From assembly GCA_963703075.1 (NCBI GenBank), contig OY969786.1:2976001-3040000 (forward strand): 64,000 nt of DNA. The letters are read 5' to 3'. Position 1 is the first letter of the stretch. Each line of letters starts with the position of its first letter. A program made the translations under genes and the position numbers. The stretch is from Korobacter sp963703075. GTDB lineage: Bacteria; Acidobacteriota; Terriglobia; Terriglobales; Acidobacteriaceae. Below, one piece after another: positions 35,991 through 45,234 of the stretch. Below the pieces are notes generated by a model. That model was not told where the DNA came from, did not search any database, and saw only the letters and a list, made by a program, of their open reading frames with translations.

Positions 35991-38900
35991 TTAGAACGCG
36001 AAAATCACCTGCATGTCGATCCGGCGGTTATAAGCGCCGCTGCCGAACGGACCTCCCGCGAGCGCGATGGATTGCCCAATGAACGGCGAATTCAAGCTCG
36101 CCACCGGCGCAGCCTCGTTCACCATGTTGAAAAGATTCCTTACCATCACGTTGAAGGTCAGGCTGTACTTGCGCGTCGCGGCATCCGCGCCGAAGGGTCC
36201 GCCGCGGCCGCCACCGCCAGCCCCGCCAAAGGGGCTCATACCGCCACCACGCCCACCACCCCCGCCACCACCGCCGCGGCCACCTCCTCCACCTGGAGGC
36301 GGACCACCTTGGGAGTTGCTGGAGTTGTCGGCACTCTTCTCAAGCTTTGGGCCGATTCCGAAGGTTTTCCCCAGCCGCATATTGAAGGTGAACGTAGCCG
36401 GGCCCACCCCGTAATTCGAGGGTACGAGCGCATCGCCCGAGATAGGCGTTACCGTGTAGTTGCCGATCGGCGTGGCTTGGCAGCCATTCGCCCCCGGGGT
36501 TGAACAGAGGTACGGGCGGTCATTGAAGAACGAGTCGCCATTGATATCTTGCCCGATGGTGATGTTGTAGGGCTGCCCTGAGCTCGCCACAACAAAGGGG
36601 CTGAAACGGAAGGCGTAGGGCAGCGCGAAGCTTCCGCCGATCATGGCACGATTCCTAACAGCAAATGCCGCGGGACCGTAGTCCTGCAGGATGTCATACG
36701 AGTTCGAAGCAAAAGCAGCGCTGCCGCTCACGCTGTTGACATCGCTGTTTGCGTAGCTGAGGGAGTAGTTTCCAAAGAGCGAGAAGCGGCTGCCTGCTCT
36801 CCACGTGATGTTCGCGATGAGCTGGTTCTCCTTGAAAATGCCCTCGGTGTAGTACTGGTACAGGTTCCCGATATTGCCGTAAGGATAGACCGCGGCCGAG
36901 GGATCGTTGATGTCGTAGCTGCCAGGCAAGGGCGCGTTGGCGTTAATCGTGACCAACTGGTGCAAGCCCCGCGAATTGATGTAGGTCAACGCTGCGGTTG
37001 CACTCTTCCAGAGCTGCCGCTCGAGACTGACAGCGCCCTGCATGGTGTAAGGAGCGCGCAAGCTCGAGGCAGTCTGGTACATCGTGTTCCGGCTCAGGCT
37101 GGTGACGGAACCGTTGCATCCGGTCAATTCGCTCTCCGTCACCGGGCCGGATGGGTTGTAGAAACACGGGTTGGTGACGATGAACTCCTGCTGGTTGACC
37201 CCGTTGAAGCGGTCCGTGTTCAGAATGTTGGCGATGGCAAAGCGCTCGTAGAAAATGCCGTACCCGCCGCGCAGGATGGTCTTGGCGGACTTCTTCCCGC
37301 CTCCATCGATGCCCCAGGCAAAGCCCAGGCGCGGCGCCCAGTCCCCATGATCCTGGATCGCATTCTGGGTCTCGAAGCGAAGTCCGTAGCTCAACGTGAA
37401 GTTCGGGCGGACCTTAAACTCGTCCTGGAAGTAAAGACCGGCGTCGGCGTAGTTCGCGACCACGGCTGGCGTGCCGATGGTCTGGGAATATTGGCTCACG
37501 CCCGCGCACTGGCCGGGACGCGGTGCGATCGTGCTCCCTGGAGGCGGCATGCAGAACGCGGGATCGTTGCGGTTCGCCTGGATGTCGGCCATCGTCAGGC
37601 CCTGGTCGAGGTAATACTGGGTGATGGCATAGGACTGCAAAGAAGAGAAAGTGTAGGTGCCATTGAAATTCGAGTTCGTGGAATTGGCATCGCGGGTAAC
37701 CCGCAGCCGTCCTCCGAACTTGAACATGTGCTTCCCCTTCACGATCGAGGTGTAGTTCTGCAGTTCGTAGCGGTCCTCGTGGTCATTGAGATATCCGCCC
37801 GAGCTGCCGCCATCACTGAATGCGCCTTGCACCGTGATCTCCGGAACGAGATTCAAGGGCGACTCCTGGCTCAGGTCGCGCACGTATTGGAACCGGGTCT
37901 CGTTGATGATCGTAGGGCTCAGAATCTGGGTATCGCTGAGCTGGAAAGTGTGCTCGGCCTCGCGACTGTTATAGGCCAGCGTCGGAAGCGAGAATCCGCT
38001 GACGCCCTGGTTGCTCTCGTTGTCGAGCCAGTATTGATAGCGGGCGGTGAGGGTGTTGTTGGGTGTGACCTGGAAATCGAAGCGCGGGCCGATGTTGGTA
38101 CGGGTACGGGGGGTGCCAACGGCTTGGGTGAAGGGCGTTTCATTGTAGGTCGTTGGGTCCAAAGTTTCGGCGTACACCACGGACTCATCGTTAATGTTGC
38201 GCCGTTCCACGTTGAAGAAGAACGAGGCGCGCTTGCTGACAATCGGTCCACTCACATTGCCGCTGAACTGTTCGGAGTGATACGCAGGGATGGTCGCGCC
38301 GTTGCGGGTTGCAAACGGATTCGCCGTGTTGAAGCTTGAGTCGTTGCCGATGGCAAAGAACTGCCCGTGATACTGATCGAGGCCAGGCTTGGTGAAGATC
38401 TCGATACGCCCATAGCCCAGCTTGTCGTATTCCGCCGAGAATGGGTTTTGGTTGATTCGGATTTCGCGGATAGAAGCTTTTGGCGGCAACTGGCCGCCGG
38501 TGAACCCATCGATATAAATTTGACCGCCGCTCGGGCCGGCAGAAGGGCCAGCCAGCGCCTCCAGTTCCGTCTGCAACTCGTCAGGATCGTCGGAAAGGGC
38601 GTCGAGATCTTTGCCCTTGATGATCAGGGCGCTTGCGTTGTTCTCGGAGGAAGTGTCGACCCTCGGGGTATTGTCCTCGACCTGGACTTCTTCTTTCTCA
38701 ACCGCGATTTGCAGCGCGATGTCGAACTGCTGGGGAAGACCCGCCGCCACCTTGACCGATGGTTCCGTGTCGGGAGCAAAGCCTTTCGCCGTCACGGTGA
38801 TTGTGTAGCTGCCGGGCGCGAGGCCGTTCAATTCATAGAGGCCTTGGGCGTTGGTCGTCGCCTTCGTTGCCTTCCCGCCCGGTGCAGCCGCTGTCACCGT

Positions 38901-39035
38901 TGCGTTCTGCACAACTGCACCGGAAGGATCGCTTACCTTGCCCCGCAGAGATCCGCTGGTACTTTGGGCAAAGCCCGCCCACGAAAAAAGGATGAAAGAA
39001 ACAAAAAGCAAGACTGCAGTACTTCTGGAAAACAT
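35991..39035 (-). CDS. TonB-dependent receptor with carboxypeptidase-regulatory domain (acidobacterial type)
   Basis: The ATG at 39035 follows GGGAG and opens a signal peptide (STAVLLFVSFILFSWAGFAQ). The 1014-residue product then has a CarboxypepD_reg domain (about 27-115, SGSLRGKVSDPSGAVVQNAT), a plug-like domain (IYIDGFTGGQLPPKASIREI and YGRIEIFTKPG) and a large barrel ending MQVIFAF. Near residues 907-947 there is a low-complexity insert made almost only of Gly, Arg and Pro. It probably imports a large ligand such as a glycan through the outer membrane, powered by TonB. It forms an operon with the upstream DUF5666 gene (67-base gap). Confidence 0.92.
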   Translation of the reverse strand: MFSRSTAVLLFVSFILFSWAGFAQSTSGSLRGKVSDPSGAVVQNATVTAAAPGGKATKATTNAQGLYELNGLAPGSYTITVTAKGFAPDTEPSVKVAAGLPQQFDIALQIAVEKEEVQVEDNTPRVDTSSENNASALIIKGKDLDALSDDPDELQTELEALAGPSAGPSGGQIYIDGFTGGQLPPKASIREIRINQNPFSAEYDKLGYGRIEIFTKPGLDQYHGQFFAIGNDSSFNTANPFATRNGATIPAYHSEQFSGNVSGPIVSKRASFFFNVERRNINDESVVYAETLDPTTYNETPFTQAVGTPRTRTNIGPRFDFQVTPNNTLTARYQYWLDNESNQGVSGFSLPTLAYNSREAEHTFQLSDTQILSPTIINETRFQYVRDLSQESPLNLVPEITVQGAFSDGGSSGGYLNDHEDRYELQNYTSIVKGKHMFKFGGRLRVTRDANSTNSNFNGTYTFSSLQSYAITQYYLDQGLTMADIQANRNDPAFCMPPPGSTIAPRPGQCAGVSQYSQTIGTPAVVANYADAGLYFQDEFKVRPNFTLSYGLRFETQNAIQDHGDWAPRLGFAWGIDGGGKKSAKTILRGGYGIFYERFAIANILNTDRFNGVNQQEFIVTNPCFYNPSGPVTESELTGCNGSVTSLSRNTMYQTASSLRAPYTMQGAVSLERQLWKSATAALTYINSRGLHQLVTINANAPLPGSYDINDPSAAVYPYGNIGNLYQYYTEGIFKENQLIANITWRAGSRFSLFGNYSLSYANSDVNSVSGSAAFASNSYDILQDYGPAAFAVRNRAMIGGSFALPYAFRFSPFVVASSGQPYNITIGQDINGDSFFNDRPYLCSTPGANGCQATPIGNYTVTPISGDALVPSNYGVGPATFTFNMRLGKTFGIGPKLEKSADNSSNSQGGPPPGGGGGRGGGGGGGGRGGGMSPFGGAGGGGRGGPFGADAATRKYSLTFNVMVRNLFNMVNEAAPVASLNSPFIGQSIALAGGPFGSGAYNRRIDMQVIFAF

Positions 39036-39102
39036 GCATTCTCCCGGCGCGATCTGCTTTCGCAACCGCCATGGTGTTGCTGAAGATAAAGAAGCGAATG
39101 GT

Positions 39103-40332
39103 TTATTGCGCGGCACTTGCGTCTCCGCCGCCGTTGCCGCCCAGGTTCCAGGGCGACAGGATCGTTGACGTGTCGCTTCCCGGCGAAGCGGTGAGTATCG
39201 GCTCCACTCCGGCCAACAACGTAATGGCGGTAGGAGGCGCGGCTTGCGAGCCCTGGGTCGCCACCAGCATCACTGCGTCGCCTTTTTGCAGGTCGCCTAA
39301 TTGCACGGCGGGTGAACGGCTGAGGATCATTTGCAGCACGTCGCCACCGCCAGCGCGCATGCCACCGCCACCGTTGGTCCCCACGCCGCCGTTGCCGCCC
39401 GCCGCTCCACGATGGGCGCCTTGCGCGGCCCCGCCTGCATTTGCGGCCGACGGTTGTGCATTTCCGTCCTGCTGGCCTTCGGAGCCCGAAGCCTCCGAGC
39501 CACCTTTTAGACGCATGGCAATGCGCCGCGCCATCATCTCGGGAAGCTTGCGCATCTGCGCATCGCCGCCAATGGTGACGGTGACCGGTTTCTTCGTGGC
39601 CAAATCCAGCACCGTTAGCTGATTCTTCGCCTTGTCGATCGACTGCACGGTGCCGGCAACGTTGCGGAAAGATCCGGAGACGATTTCTTCCGCGTTCACT
39701 TCATTTCCATCGGCACTGCGGCTGCCCCGCGCGCGAAGCTGGTCCCCTGGCTGCACTTCAGCCAACGTGCTTTTCGTGGCGTCGTCGAATTTCACTGAGT
39801 CCGCCGCGTAACGGCGAATGATGGTAGCGGGGGCCACGTGAACGGTAATCTCTTTCTTCTGGCCGCCCATTGCCATCGTCGAGATCTTGACTGTGTTAGT
39901 AGCAGGGTCCACGGCGCTCACCAGCCCGCCAACGCTGCGGCGTTGCCAATCCTCGCGCTCCTGCGCCTGCTTGCTGGCGACGTCCGCCTTTTTCATCACC
40001 ACGACGATCGACGCCGCGATCGATTTGCCGTCGGCCGACGGCTGGCCAGAAGTCAGCATGCGATCGCCCGCTTGCACTTCCGAGAACTGGATTGGGGTGG
40101 CTTCCTTCAAACTCTTCTGCCCGGGCTCGCTACGCAACACCCGCGTGGAATCCTGGACAGTAATGGTGAACTCCGCACCGGCATCACTTTTGAGGGTGAA
40201 GCTGCTGCCGGAAATTGACTGCACGGTACCCACCGCTTTCGCGTTGGCGTTGGCGTCGGCTTGCGCAAATGAAACCGCGCTGGCCATCAGGAGCCAAAGC
40301 AACATTCCGTAAAAACGAGGCGAAAATCTCAT
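39103..40332 (-). CDS. Secreted DUF5666 repeat protein
   Basis: From the ATG at 40332 the product has 409 residues with a signal peptide (FYGMLLWLLMASAVSFAQ). It contains three OB-like DUF5666 repeats: VGTVQSISGSSFTLKSDAG, VGGLVSAVDPATNTVKIS and VAGTVQSIDKAKNQLTVLD. Each is followed by a V-x-x-x-T-x-I/V-R strand and a section such as LAEVQPGDQLRARGSRSADG. A Gly/Ala/Asn-rich stretch lies near residues 290-340. It is followed directly by the TonB receptor. Function is unknown; the fold is similar to that of small secreted binding domains. Low complexity near the C-terminus resembles the insert in the receptor. Confidence 0.85.
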   Translation of the reverse strand: MRFSPRFYGMLLWLLMASAVSFAQADANANAKAVGTVQSISGSSFTLKSDAGAEFTITVQDSTRVLRSEPGQKSLKEATPIQFSEVQAGDRMLTSGQPSADGKSIAASIVVVMKKADVASKQAQEREDWQRRSVGGLVSAVDPATNTVKISTMAMGGQKKEITVHVAPATIIRRYAADSVKFDDATKSTLAEVQPGDQLRARGSRSADGNEVNAEEIVSGSFRNVAGTVQSIDKAKNQLTVLDLATKKPVTVTIGGDAQMRKLPEMMARRIAMRLKGGSEASGSEGQQDGNAQPSAANAGGAAQGAHRGAAGGNGGVGTNGGGGMRAGGGDVLQMILSRSPAVQLGDLQKGDAVMLVATQGSQAAPPTAITLLAGVEPILTASPGSDTSTILSPWNLGGNGGGDASAAQ

Positions 40333-40563
40333 ATGCGCGACACGATGCCTAAAATAATTTCGAGTACTTCGATGGTATGCGGTGGGCACCGCAAGAAGTG
40401 GCCCGAAATTGTGCTTTTTTGTAATGAAAACACGTGAATTTAGACCAATTTTGTCACATTTCGAGGGGTATTTTCATGCATTTGCGCGCAGATGGAATCG
40501 GCTTGCGATAGTCTCAATGGCGCTGTAAAACTGCCGCGCCTGAATCGACATTCTGGAGGGATC

Positions 40564-40836
40564 ATGCCGAAATTCGTCATCGAACGAGAAATTCCCAACG
40601 CCGGCAAATTAACCCCGGCCCAATTGCAGGCGGTTTCGCAGACATCCTGCGGCGTTCTCCGGAATCTTGGCCCATCGATTCAGTGGGTCGAGAGTTTTGT
40701 GACGGACGACAAGATCTATTGCATCTACATCGCGCCGGATGAAGAGATGATTCGCAGGCATGCGAGCGAAGGCGGCTTCCCCGCCAACAAAATTTCCCAG
40801 GTGCGGACCGTGATCGGTCCAACCACAGCCGAATAA
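40564..40836 (+). CDS. DUF4242 small protein (nickel-binding SCO4226-like)
   Basis: The ATG at 40564 follows GGAGGG. The 90-residue product matches DUF4242: PKFVIEREIPNAGKLTPAQL, SIQWVESFVTDDKIYCIYIA, RRHASEGGFPANKISQVRTV. Members are ferredoxin-like, and one Streptomyces member (SCO4226) binds nickel. No signal peptide, so cytoplasmic. It is preceded by a longer in-frame extension without a ribosome-binding site, which I reject. It is followed by inverted repeats that precede the SPFH gene. Confidence 0.85.
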   Translation: MPKFVIEREIPNAGKLTPAQLQAVSQTSCGVLRNLGPSIQWVESFVTDDKIYCIYIAPDEEMIRRHASEGGFPANKISQVRTVIGPTTAE

Positions 40837-41003
40837 GCGTGAAATTACAGGCCCGTAATATCACCAATCTGTAATTGGATTGCATGCTGCAATAGCGGGA
40901 TTGCAACGCGATTTTATGCGGCTGCGGACGTTGACACCGCTTGCCAAACTTCATAACATCCCAGCAAAGACGCACCGTTCGCATCGGGTGCGCGGGAGTC
41001 ACC

Positions 41004-42041
41004 GTGACGCTAGGAAGCTTTCTACGCAAGCAATTCATTGACGTAATCGACTGGACCGAGCCGGAAGATGGCATCCTCGCCTACCGCTATCCGATGCAGG
41101 ACCGCGAGATTCAAAACGGCGGCAAGCTGACCGTGCGCGATTCGCAGATGGCGCTCTTCGTGAATGAAGGCAAGATCGCGGACCAGTTCGGCCCCGGGCT
41201 GTATACGCTGACCACGAACACCCTGCCGATCCTGACCTACCTGAAGAACTGGGACAAGGCCTTCCAGTCGCCGTTCAAGTCGGATGTCTATTTCTACTCG
41301 ACGCGGCAGCAGGTCAACCAGCATTGGGGTACAGCGAACCCGATCACCATCCGCGACAAGGATTTCGGGATGATCCGCATGCGCGGCTTCGGAATTTACG
41401 CTTACCACATCAGCGATCCGAAAACGTTTTACGAGAAGATCAGCGGCACGCGCGAAACCTACACCACCGCCGAACTCGAAGGACAGTTGCGGAACACCAT
41501 TATCGGACTGCTCACCGACACGTTCGCCAACAGCCAGGTTCCCTTCCTCGATCTCGCGGCCAACCAGACAGCGCTGGCGCAGAAAATTTCCGAGAAGGTG
41601 GGGCCAACCTTCACTGGCTATGGACTGACGCTCGATAGCTTCGTGGTGGAAAACGTTTCGCTGCCGGACGAGCTACAGAAGGTCCTCGATCAGCGCATCG
41701 AGATGAACATGGTCGGCAACATGCAGCAGTACACGCAGTTCAACGCGGCGCAGTCGATTCCCATCGCGGCGGCCAACGAGGGTGGAGGCGCAGGTATTGG
41801 TGCTGGACTGGGCGCCGGCATCGCCATGGGCCAGGCCATCGCAGGGGCGGTCCAGGGCGGCATCTCCGGCACACAACCACCATCGGGTGGAGGAGGTGCG
41901 CCTACTCCGAGCGGGGGCGGTGCTGCTCCTGCAGGCGGAGGCGCGGCGGCGGCCGGAGGCACGAAGTTCTGCATGAGTTGCGGCAAGTCGATCCCGAAGG
42001 CCGCGCATTTCTGTCCCGAGTGCGGCCAGGGACAGCAGTAA
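41004..42041 (+). CDS. SPFH-domain protein with C-terminal zinc ribbon (YdjI-like)
   Basis: I prefer the GTG at 41004, behind GGGAG, because homologues start with an LRKQFIDVIDW-like helix; the frame is also open from 40941. The 345-residue product has SPFH/band-7 features (ILAYRYPMQDREIQNGGKL, SQMALFVNEGKIADQFGPG, YTLTTNTLPILTYLKNW), a helix region, a Gly/Ala-rich segment with GIGAGLGAGIAMGQAI, and a zinc ribbon at the end (FCMSCGKSIPKAAHFCPECG, two C-x2-C pairs). YdjI-type proteins act in membrane-associated stress or lipid domains in Bacillus. No membrane helix is seen at the N-terminus. A strong terminator follows, so it is a single unit. Confidence 0.88.
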   Translation: MTLGSFLRKQFIDVIDWTEPEDGILAYRYPMQDREIQNGGKLTVRDSQMALFVNEGKIADQFGPGLYTLTTNTLPILTYLKNWDKAFQSPFKSDVYFYSTRQQVNQHWGTANPITIRDKDFGMIRMRGFGIYAYHISDPKTFYEKISGTRETYTTAELEGQLRNTIIGLLTDTFANSQVPFLDLAANQTALAQKISEKVGPTFTGYGLTLDSFVVENVSLPDELQKVLDQRIEMNMVGNMQQYTQFNAAQSIPIAAANEGGGAGIGAGLGAGIAMGQAIAGAVQGGISGTQPPSGGGGAPTPSGGGAAPAGGGAAAAGGTKFCMSCGKSIPKAAHFCPECGQGQQ

Positions 42042-42060
42042 GCATTCCCAAAAGCAACGA

Positions 42061-42098
42061 ATCCGCGGAGCAGTGTCACAGCTGCCCGCGGATTTTTT
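42061..42098 (+). terminator. Rho-independent terminator after the SPFH gene
   Basis: ATCCGCGG (42061-42068) pairs with CCGCGGAT (42086-42093), extended by an inner GCAG/CTGC stem with one bulged A, and is followed by a T-run. It separates the SPFH and cupin genes. Confidence 0.9.
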
Positions 42099-42112
42099 GC
42101 TAGGCTATCCGC

Positions 42113-42484
42113 ATGCCGAAACATTCGTGGGATTCGGTCGAAGTGGAAGAACTCAGCCCGCTGCTCACCCGGCAGTGCATTCACAGTGAAAACCTAACCC
42201 TCGCTCGCATTGTGCTGAAGCAGGGTTGCATTGTTCCGGAGCACCGCCACGTGAGCGAGCAGTTCTCCCACATCCTCGAGGGCGAGCTGAAGTTTTACTT
42301 CGGCGACAAGGCAGTGACGCTCGGCCCCGGCGATGTGCTCACGATTCCGTCCAACGTGCCACACAAAGCGGTCGCCGTAGTCGACACGGTTGCCATCGAT
42401 GCGTTCTCTCCGCCACGCCAAGACTGGATCGACAAAGACGACGCATACCTACGCACCGGAGCGTCGGCGGAAGCATCTAGCTAA
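42113..42484 (+). CDS. Cupin domain-containing protein
   Basis: The 123-residue product carries both cupin motifs: GCIVPEHRHVSEQFSHILEG (with the H-x-H metal pair) and LGPGDVLTIPSNVPHKAV (second motif with Pro-Gly-Asp and the last His). Without a signal peptide it is cytoplasmic. Small single-cupin proteins bind metals or sugars, and function varies widely. The ATG at 42113 lies 19 bases after the terminator of the SPFH gene. The quinone reductase gene follows after 25 bases, suggesting one transcript. Confidence 0.88.
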   Translation: MPKHSWDSVEVEELSPLLTRQCIHSENLTLARIVLKQGCIVPEHRHVSEQFSHILEGELKFYFGDKAVTLGPGDVLTIPSNVPHKAVAVVDTVAIDAFSPPRQDWIDKDDAYLRTGASAEASS

Positions 42485-42509
42485 TCAATTCCAGAGAGCG
42501 AGATCGACG

Positions 42510-43481
42510 ATGAAAGCAATTCGCGTCCATGAATTCGGTGGTGCTGAAAAATTATTGGTGGAAGATGTTCCCGAACCGAAAGCCGGCGCCGGTGAAGTGG
42601 TGATCCAGATCAAAGCAGCCGGGGTGAATCCGGTCGAGACCTACATGCGCGCCGGCGCCTATCCCACGCTGCCGAAATTGCCGTGGACACCGGGCAATGA
42701 TGGCAGCGGCATAGTGCACAGCATCGGCAGTGGCGTGAAAAGCGTGAAGGCGGGCGACCGCGTGTACGTTGCCGGAAGTTCGACCGGCACTTATGCCGAA
42801 TACTGCTTGAGCAACGAGACGCAAGTGCATCGTTTGCCGGAACACGTGAGCTTCCAACAAGGCGCGGCGATCGGCATTCCTTATGGAACCGCCTATCGGG
42901 GATTGATGCAGCGCGCCAAAGCTCTGGCCAATGAAATCGTTTTCGTCAATGGCGCAAGCGGTGCGGTGGGATTGGCGGCAATTCAACTCGCGCGAGCGTA
43001 CGGGATGGTTGTGATCGGCACGGCGGGGAGCGAAGAAGGTCTTGCGCTCGTCAAGAAAAATGGCGCACATCATGCGTTCAATCACAGCGCTGAAGACCTT
43101 GCGGAACAGGTTGGCAAAATTGCGGAGGAGCGCGGAAAACAAGGTCCGGACGTGATCCTGGAAATGCTCACGAACGTGAACCTGGCAAAGGACATGAAGA
43201 TGCTCGGCCGGCATGGACGCATCGTCACCATCGGCAACCGCGGCACGGTGGAGATCAATGCCCGCGACATCATGGCGAAGGACGGCGCGATTCTTGGAAT
43301 GTCTCTTCCGTATGCGAGCGATGCGGAGAAAGCGGCGATCTACTCTGCCCTGGGCGCGGCGCTGGAGTTCAACATCGCGAAACCGGTGGTCTCGCGAGAA
43401 TACCCGCTCCAACAAGCGTCGCAGGCGCACAAAGAGATCATGGAAAAGAGCACCCACGGCAAGATTGTCTTGTTGCCTTAG
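42510..43481 (+). CDS. NADPH:quinone reductase-type oxidoreductase (zinc-independent MDR family)
   Basis: From the ATG at 42510 the 323-residue product is a medium-chain dehydrogenase/reductase: KAIRVHEFGGAEKLLVEDVP, AAGVNPVETYMRAGAYP (quinone-reductase form of the substrate region), GNDGSGIVHSIGSGV, FVNGASGAVGLAAIQLARAY (nucleotide-binding glycine motif) and HGRIVTIGNRGTVEINARD. The catalytic zinc Cys/His ligands of alcohol dehydrogenases are absent, as in QOR/zeta-crystallin. It probably reduces quinones or enones using NADPH in the cytoplasm. The open frame upstream to 42390 overlaps the cupin gene and is not used. Confidence 0.92.
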   Translation: MKAIRVHEFGGAEKLLVEDVPEPKAGAGEVVIQIKAAGVNPVETYMRAGAYPTLPKLPWTPGNDGSGIVHSIGSGVKSVKAGDRVYVAGSSTGTYAEYCLSNETQVHRLPEHVSFQQGAAIGIPYGTAYRGLMQRAKALANEIVFVNGASGAVGLAAIQLARAYGMVVIGTAGSEEGLALVKKNGAHHAFNHSAEDLAEQVGKIAEERGKQGPDVILEMLTNVNLAKDMKMLGRHGRIVTIGNRGTVEINARDIMAKDGAILGMSLPYASDAEKAAIYSALGAALEFNIAKPVVSREYPLQQASQAHKEIMEKSTHGKIVLLP

Positions 43482-43629
43482 TCCGAGGGCCTTAACCCGC
43501 TACTTAGCTCGCTCGCTTAATCCTAAAGGCCAAGCCCCACGCTCTAGTTGTTATTGTTTATTTTCACGTGCAGCATCATCCAGTGCTGCTGGCATCAGTA
43601 CTAATGGAGTAGTCTCTCCCCCCTGGCTT

Positions 43630-45234
43630 ATGCGCATACTCTCAAAACTCAACAGCTCTCTATTCGTGGTTGTGGTTCTGCTCGCTGCGAACGGCCGCGG
43701 GTTCTCCCAGAATTCACTCGACGTCTACACCTCGGCGGTACGGCAGTCGCGTATCGTGGATCGTGTAGCGGGCATGGAACATTTCCTCGCTGCTTACCCA
43801 ACCAGCGGACTCCGCGAAGATGCGCTCGAGCTTCTCGTGTGGGATTCCCTGGAAAGCGGCCAGCAAGAAAAGGCCCGTACACACGCGAATGAATTGCGGC
43901 AAATCGATTCGCAGAATGCGCTCGCCATCGCAATAGAAGCCGAAGCCCGCACCGAAGCGGGTACGAAGGATCGCAAGTCGGAGCAACAAGCTTTGGAGTT
44001 AGCGCGCGCCGGCATCCAGGCTTATCCGAAACTGCGTCGTCCGGAGGGAATGAGCGACGGCGAATTCATCCGCCTGCAGCGGCAAGTGGTTTGCATTCTT
44101 GACGGAGAGTCTGGACTTGGCTACCTGGCGGAACACGATTATCGCAGCGCACGCACTTACCTGCATGAAGCCGTCGCGATACGGCCAGAAGATCCTCGCT
44201 ATCTCTATGGGCTGGCACTCGCGCTGCTCGATGGCAAAGATGCATCGTCGCAACAGGAAGGCTATATCTATCTTGCTCGCGTCGTGAACCTGACGCGCGG
44301 AAGCGCAGCGGGCCAGCAGATTGCCGCGTTCGCGCAACAGAAGTTTGAGAAAGCGGGAGGCAATGCCGCTGGATGGGACCAGTATCTGGCTTCGGCGGCG
44401 GTCCCGGGTGCTCCGGCGGTGCGCGCCACCCAACCACCGGTGACGTTGGCTGTGAAGAAAGCGCCTGAACCGCAACCGCAGCCGCAATCCCAAGCCCGGA
44501 CTCAGACGCAGGCACAGCCTCAGACTCAGGCCCGCGTCCAGCCCCCTCCCCAGCCCCAGCCTGCCAAGAAGACGACGACCATCGCCTCGTCAGCGCCGGC
44601 CCCGAGGGTGGCGAACACGCCGCAGACCGACAACGAAGTGGCTCCGCCGGAATCGATTCCGGAACCCGCGTTCACGCGCGAGTACGTGTCGCGCACAGCT
44701 CCGGTTTCCATGGGCATCCTGCTGCAAACCGAACACCTGACGAAGGAGAACCGCCAGGAGATCCTGGACGCGCTGACCGACATGGTGCGTCACCTGCGGA
44801 ACGACGACGAAGTATTCATCATGGCTTACGGCAAGAAACTCGATTTCGAGCAGGACCTCACTGGCAATCCGAGGCTGCTTGAGGAAGCCATGGGCGAGAT
44901 CAAGCCGGAGGCGGGCACGGCGTTGCTGGATGCGGTGAGCTTTGCGGCCGGGCATCTTGAGCGCATTGCGACCAACAAGAATCGTCTACTGCTGGTGATC
45001 TCCGACGGAAAAAACACGCCGACCAAAGATAATCCCCTGGCGCTCTCACAAAAATTGAACACCGTGCGCGTGGATTGCATTGGGCTGGATGTGGATGGCG
45101 ACAGCGGGCGGCGTCAGCTCGAATCGCTGGCGGCCTATTCGGGTGGACAGGTTTCCTTTGCCGCATCGACCGCACAGCTCCGCACTGCCGCAGTGCAAAT
45201 GGCCGAGGGAATCGGAATCGAGTTTCCGAACTAG
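43630..45234 (+). CDS. Secreted TPR/VWFA-like protein with degenerate metal site
   Basis: The ATG at 43630 opens a signal peptide (RILSKLNSSLFVVVVLLAANGRG). The 534-residue protein has TPR-like helices (about 30-250, ALELLVWDSLESGQQEKART), a Gln/Pro-rich linker (about 270-310) and a C-terminal VWFA-related domain from about residue 355. That domain keeps the second and third MIDAS-like positions (PEAGTALLDAV and LLLVISDGKNT). Its first motif, normally D-x-S-x-S, reads MGILLQTEHLTKEN and lacks the Asp and both Ser. It is convergent with and overlaps the diguanylate cyclase gene by 4 bases at the stops. Acidobacterial VWFA-related proteins are of unknown function. Confidence 0.82.
   Translation: MRILSKLNSSLFVVVVLLAANGRGFSQNSLDVYTSAVRQSRIVDRVAGMEHFLAAYPTSGLREDALELLVWDSLESGQQEKARTHANELRQIDSQNALAIAIEAEARTEAGTKDRKSEQQALELARAGIQAYPKLRRPEGMSDGEFIRLQRQVVCILDGESGLGYLAEHDYRSARTYLHEAVAIRPEDPRYLYGLALALLDGKDASSQQEGYIYLARVVNLTRGSAAGQQIAAFAQQKFEKAGGNAAGWDQYLASAAVPGAPAVRATQPPVTLAVKKAPEPQPQPQSQARTQTQAQPQTQARVQPPPQPQPAKKTTTIASSAPAPRVANTPQTDNEVAPPESIPEPAFTREYVSRTAPVSMGILLQTEHLTKENRQEILDALTDMVRHLRNDDEVFIMAYGKKLDFEQDLTGNPRLLEEAMGEIKPEAGTALLDAVSFAAGHLERIATNKNRLLLVISDGKNTPTKDNPLALSQKLNTVRVDCIGLDVDGDSGRRQLESLAAYSGGQVSFAASTAQLRTAAVQMAEGIGIEFPN

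Noticed and set aside
36960..38339. A 459-residue plus-strand open frame inside the TonB receptor
   Set aside because: Antisense shadow; the receptor frame has signal peptide, plug and barrel motifs.
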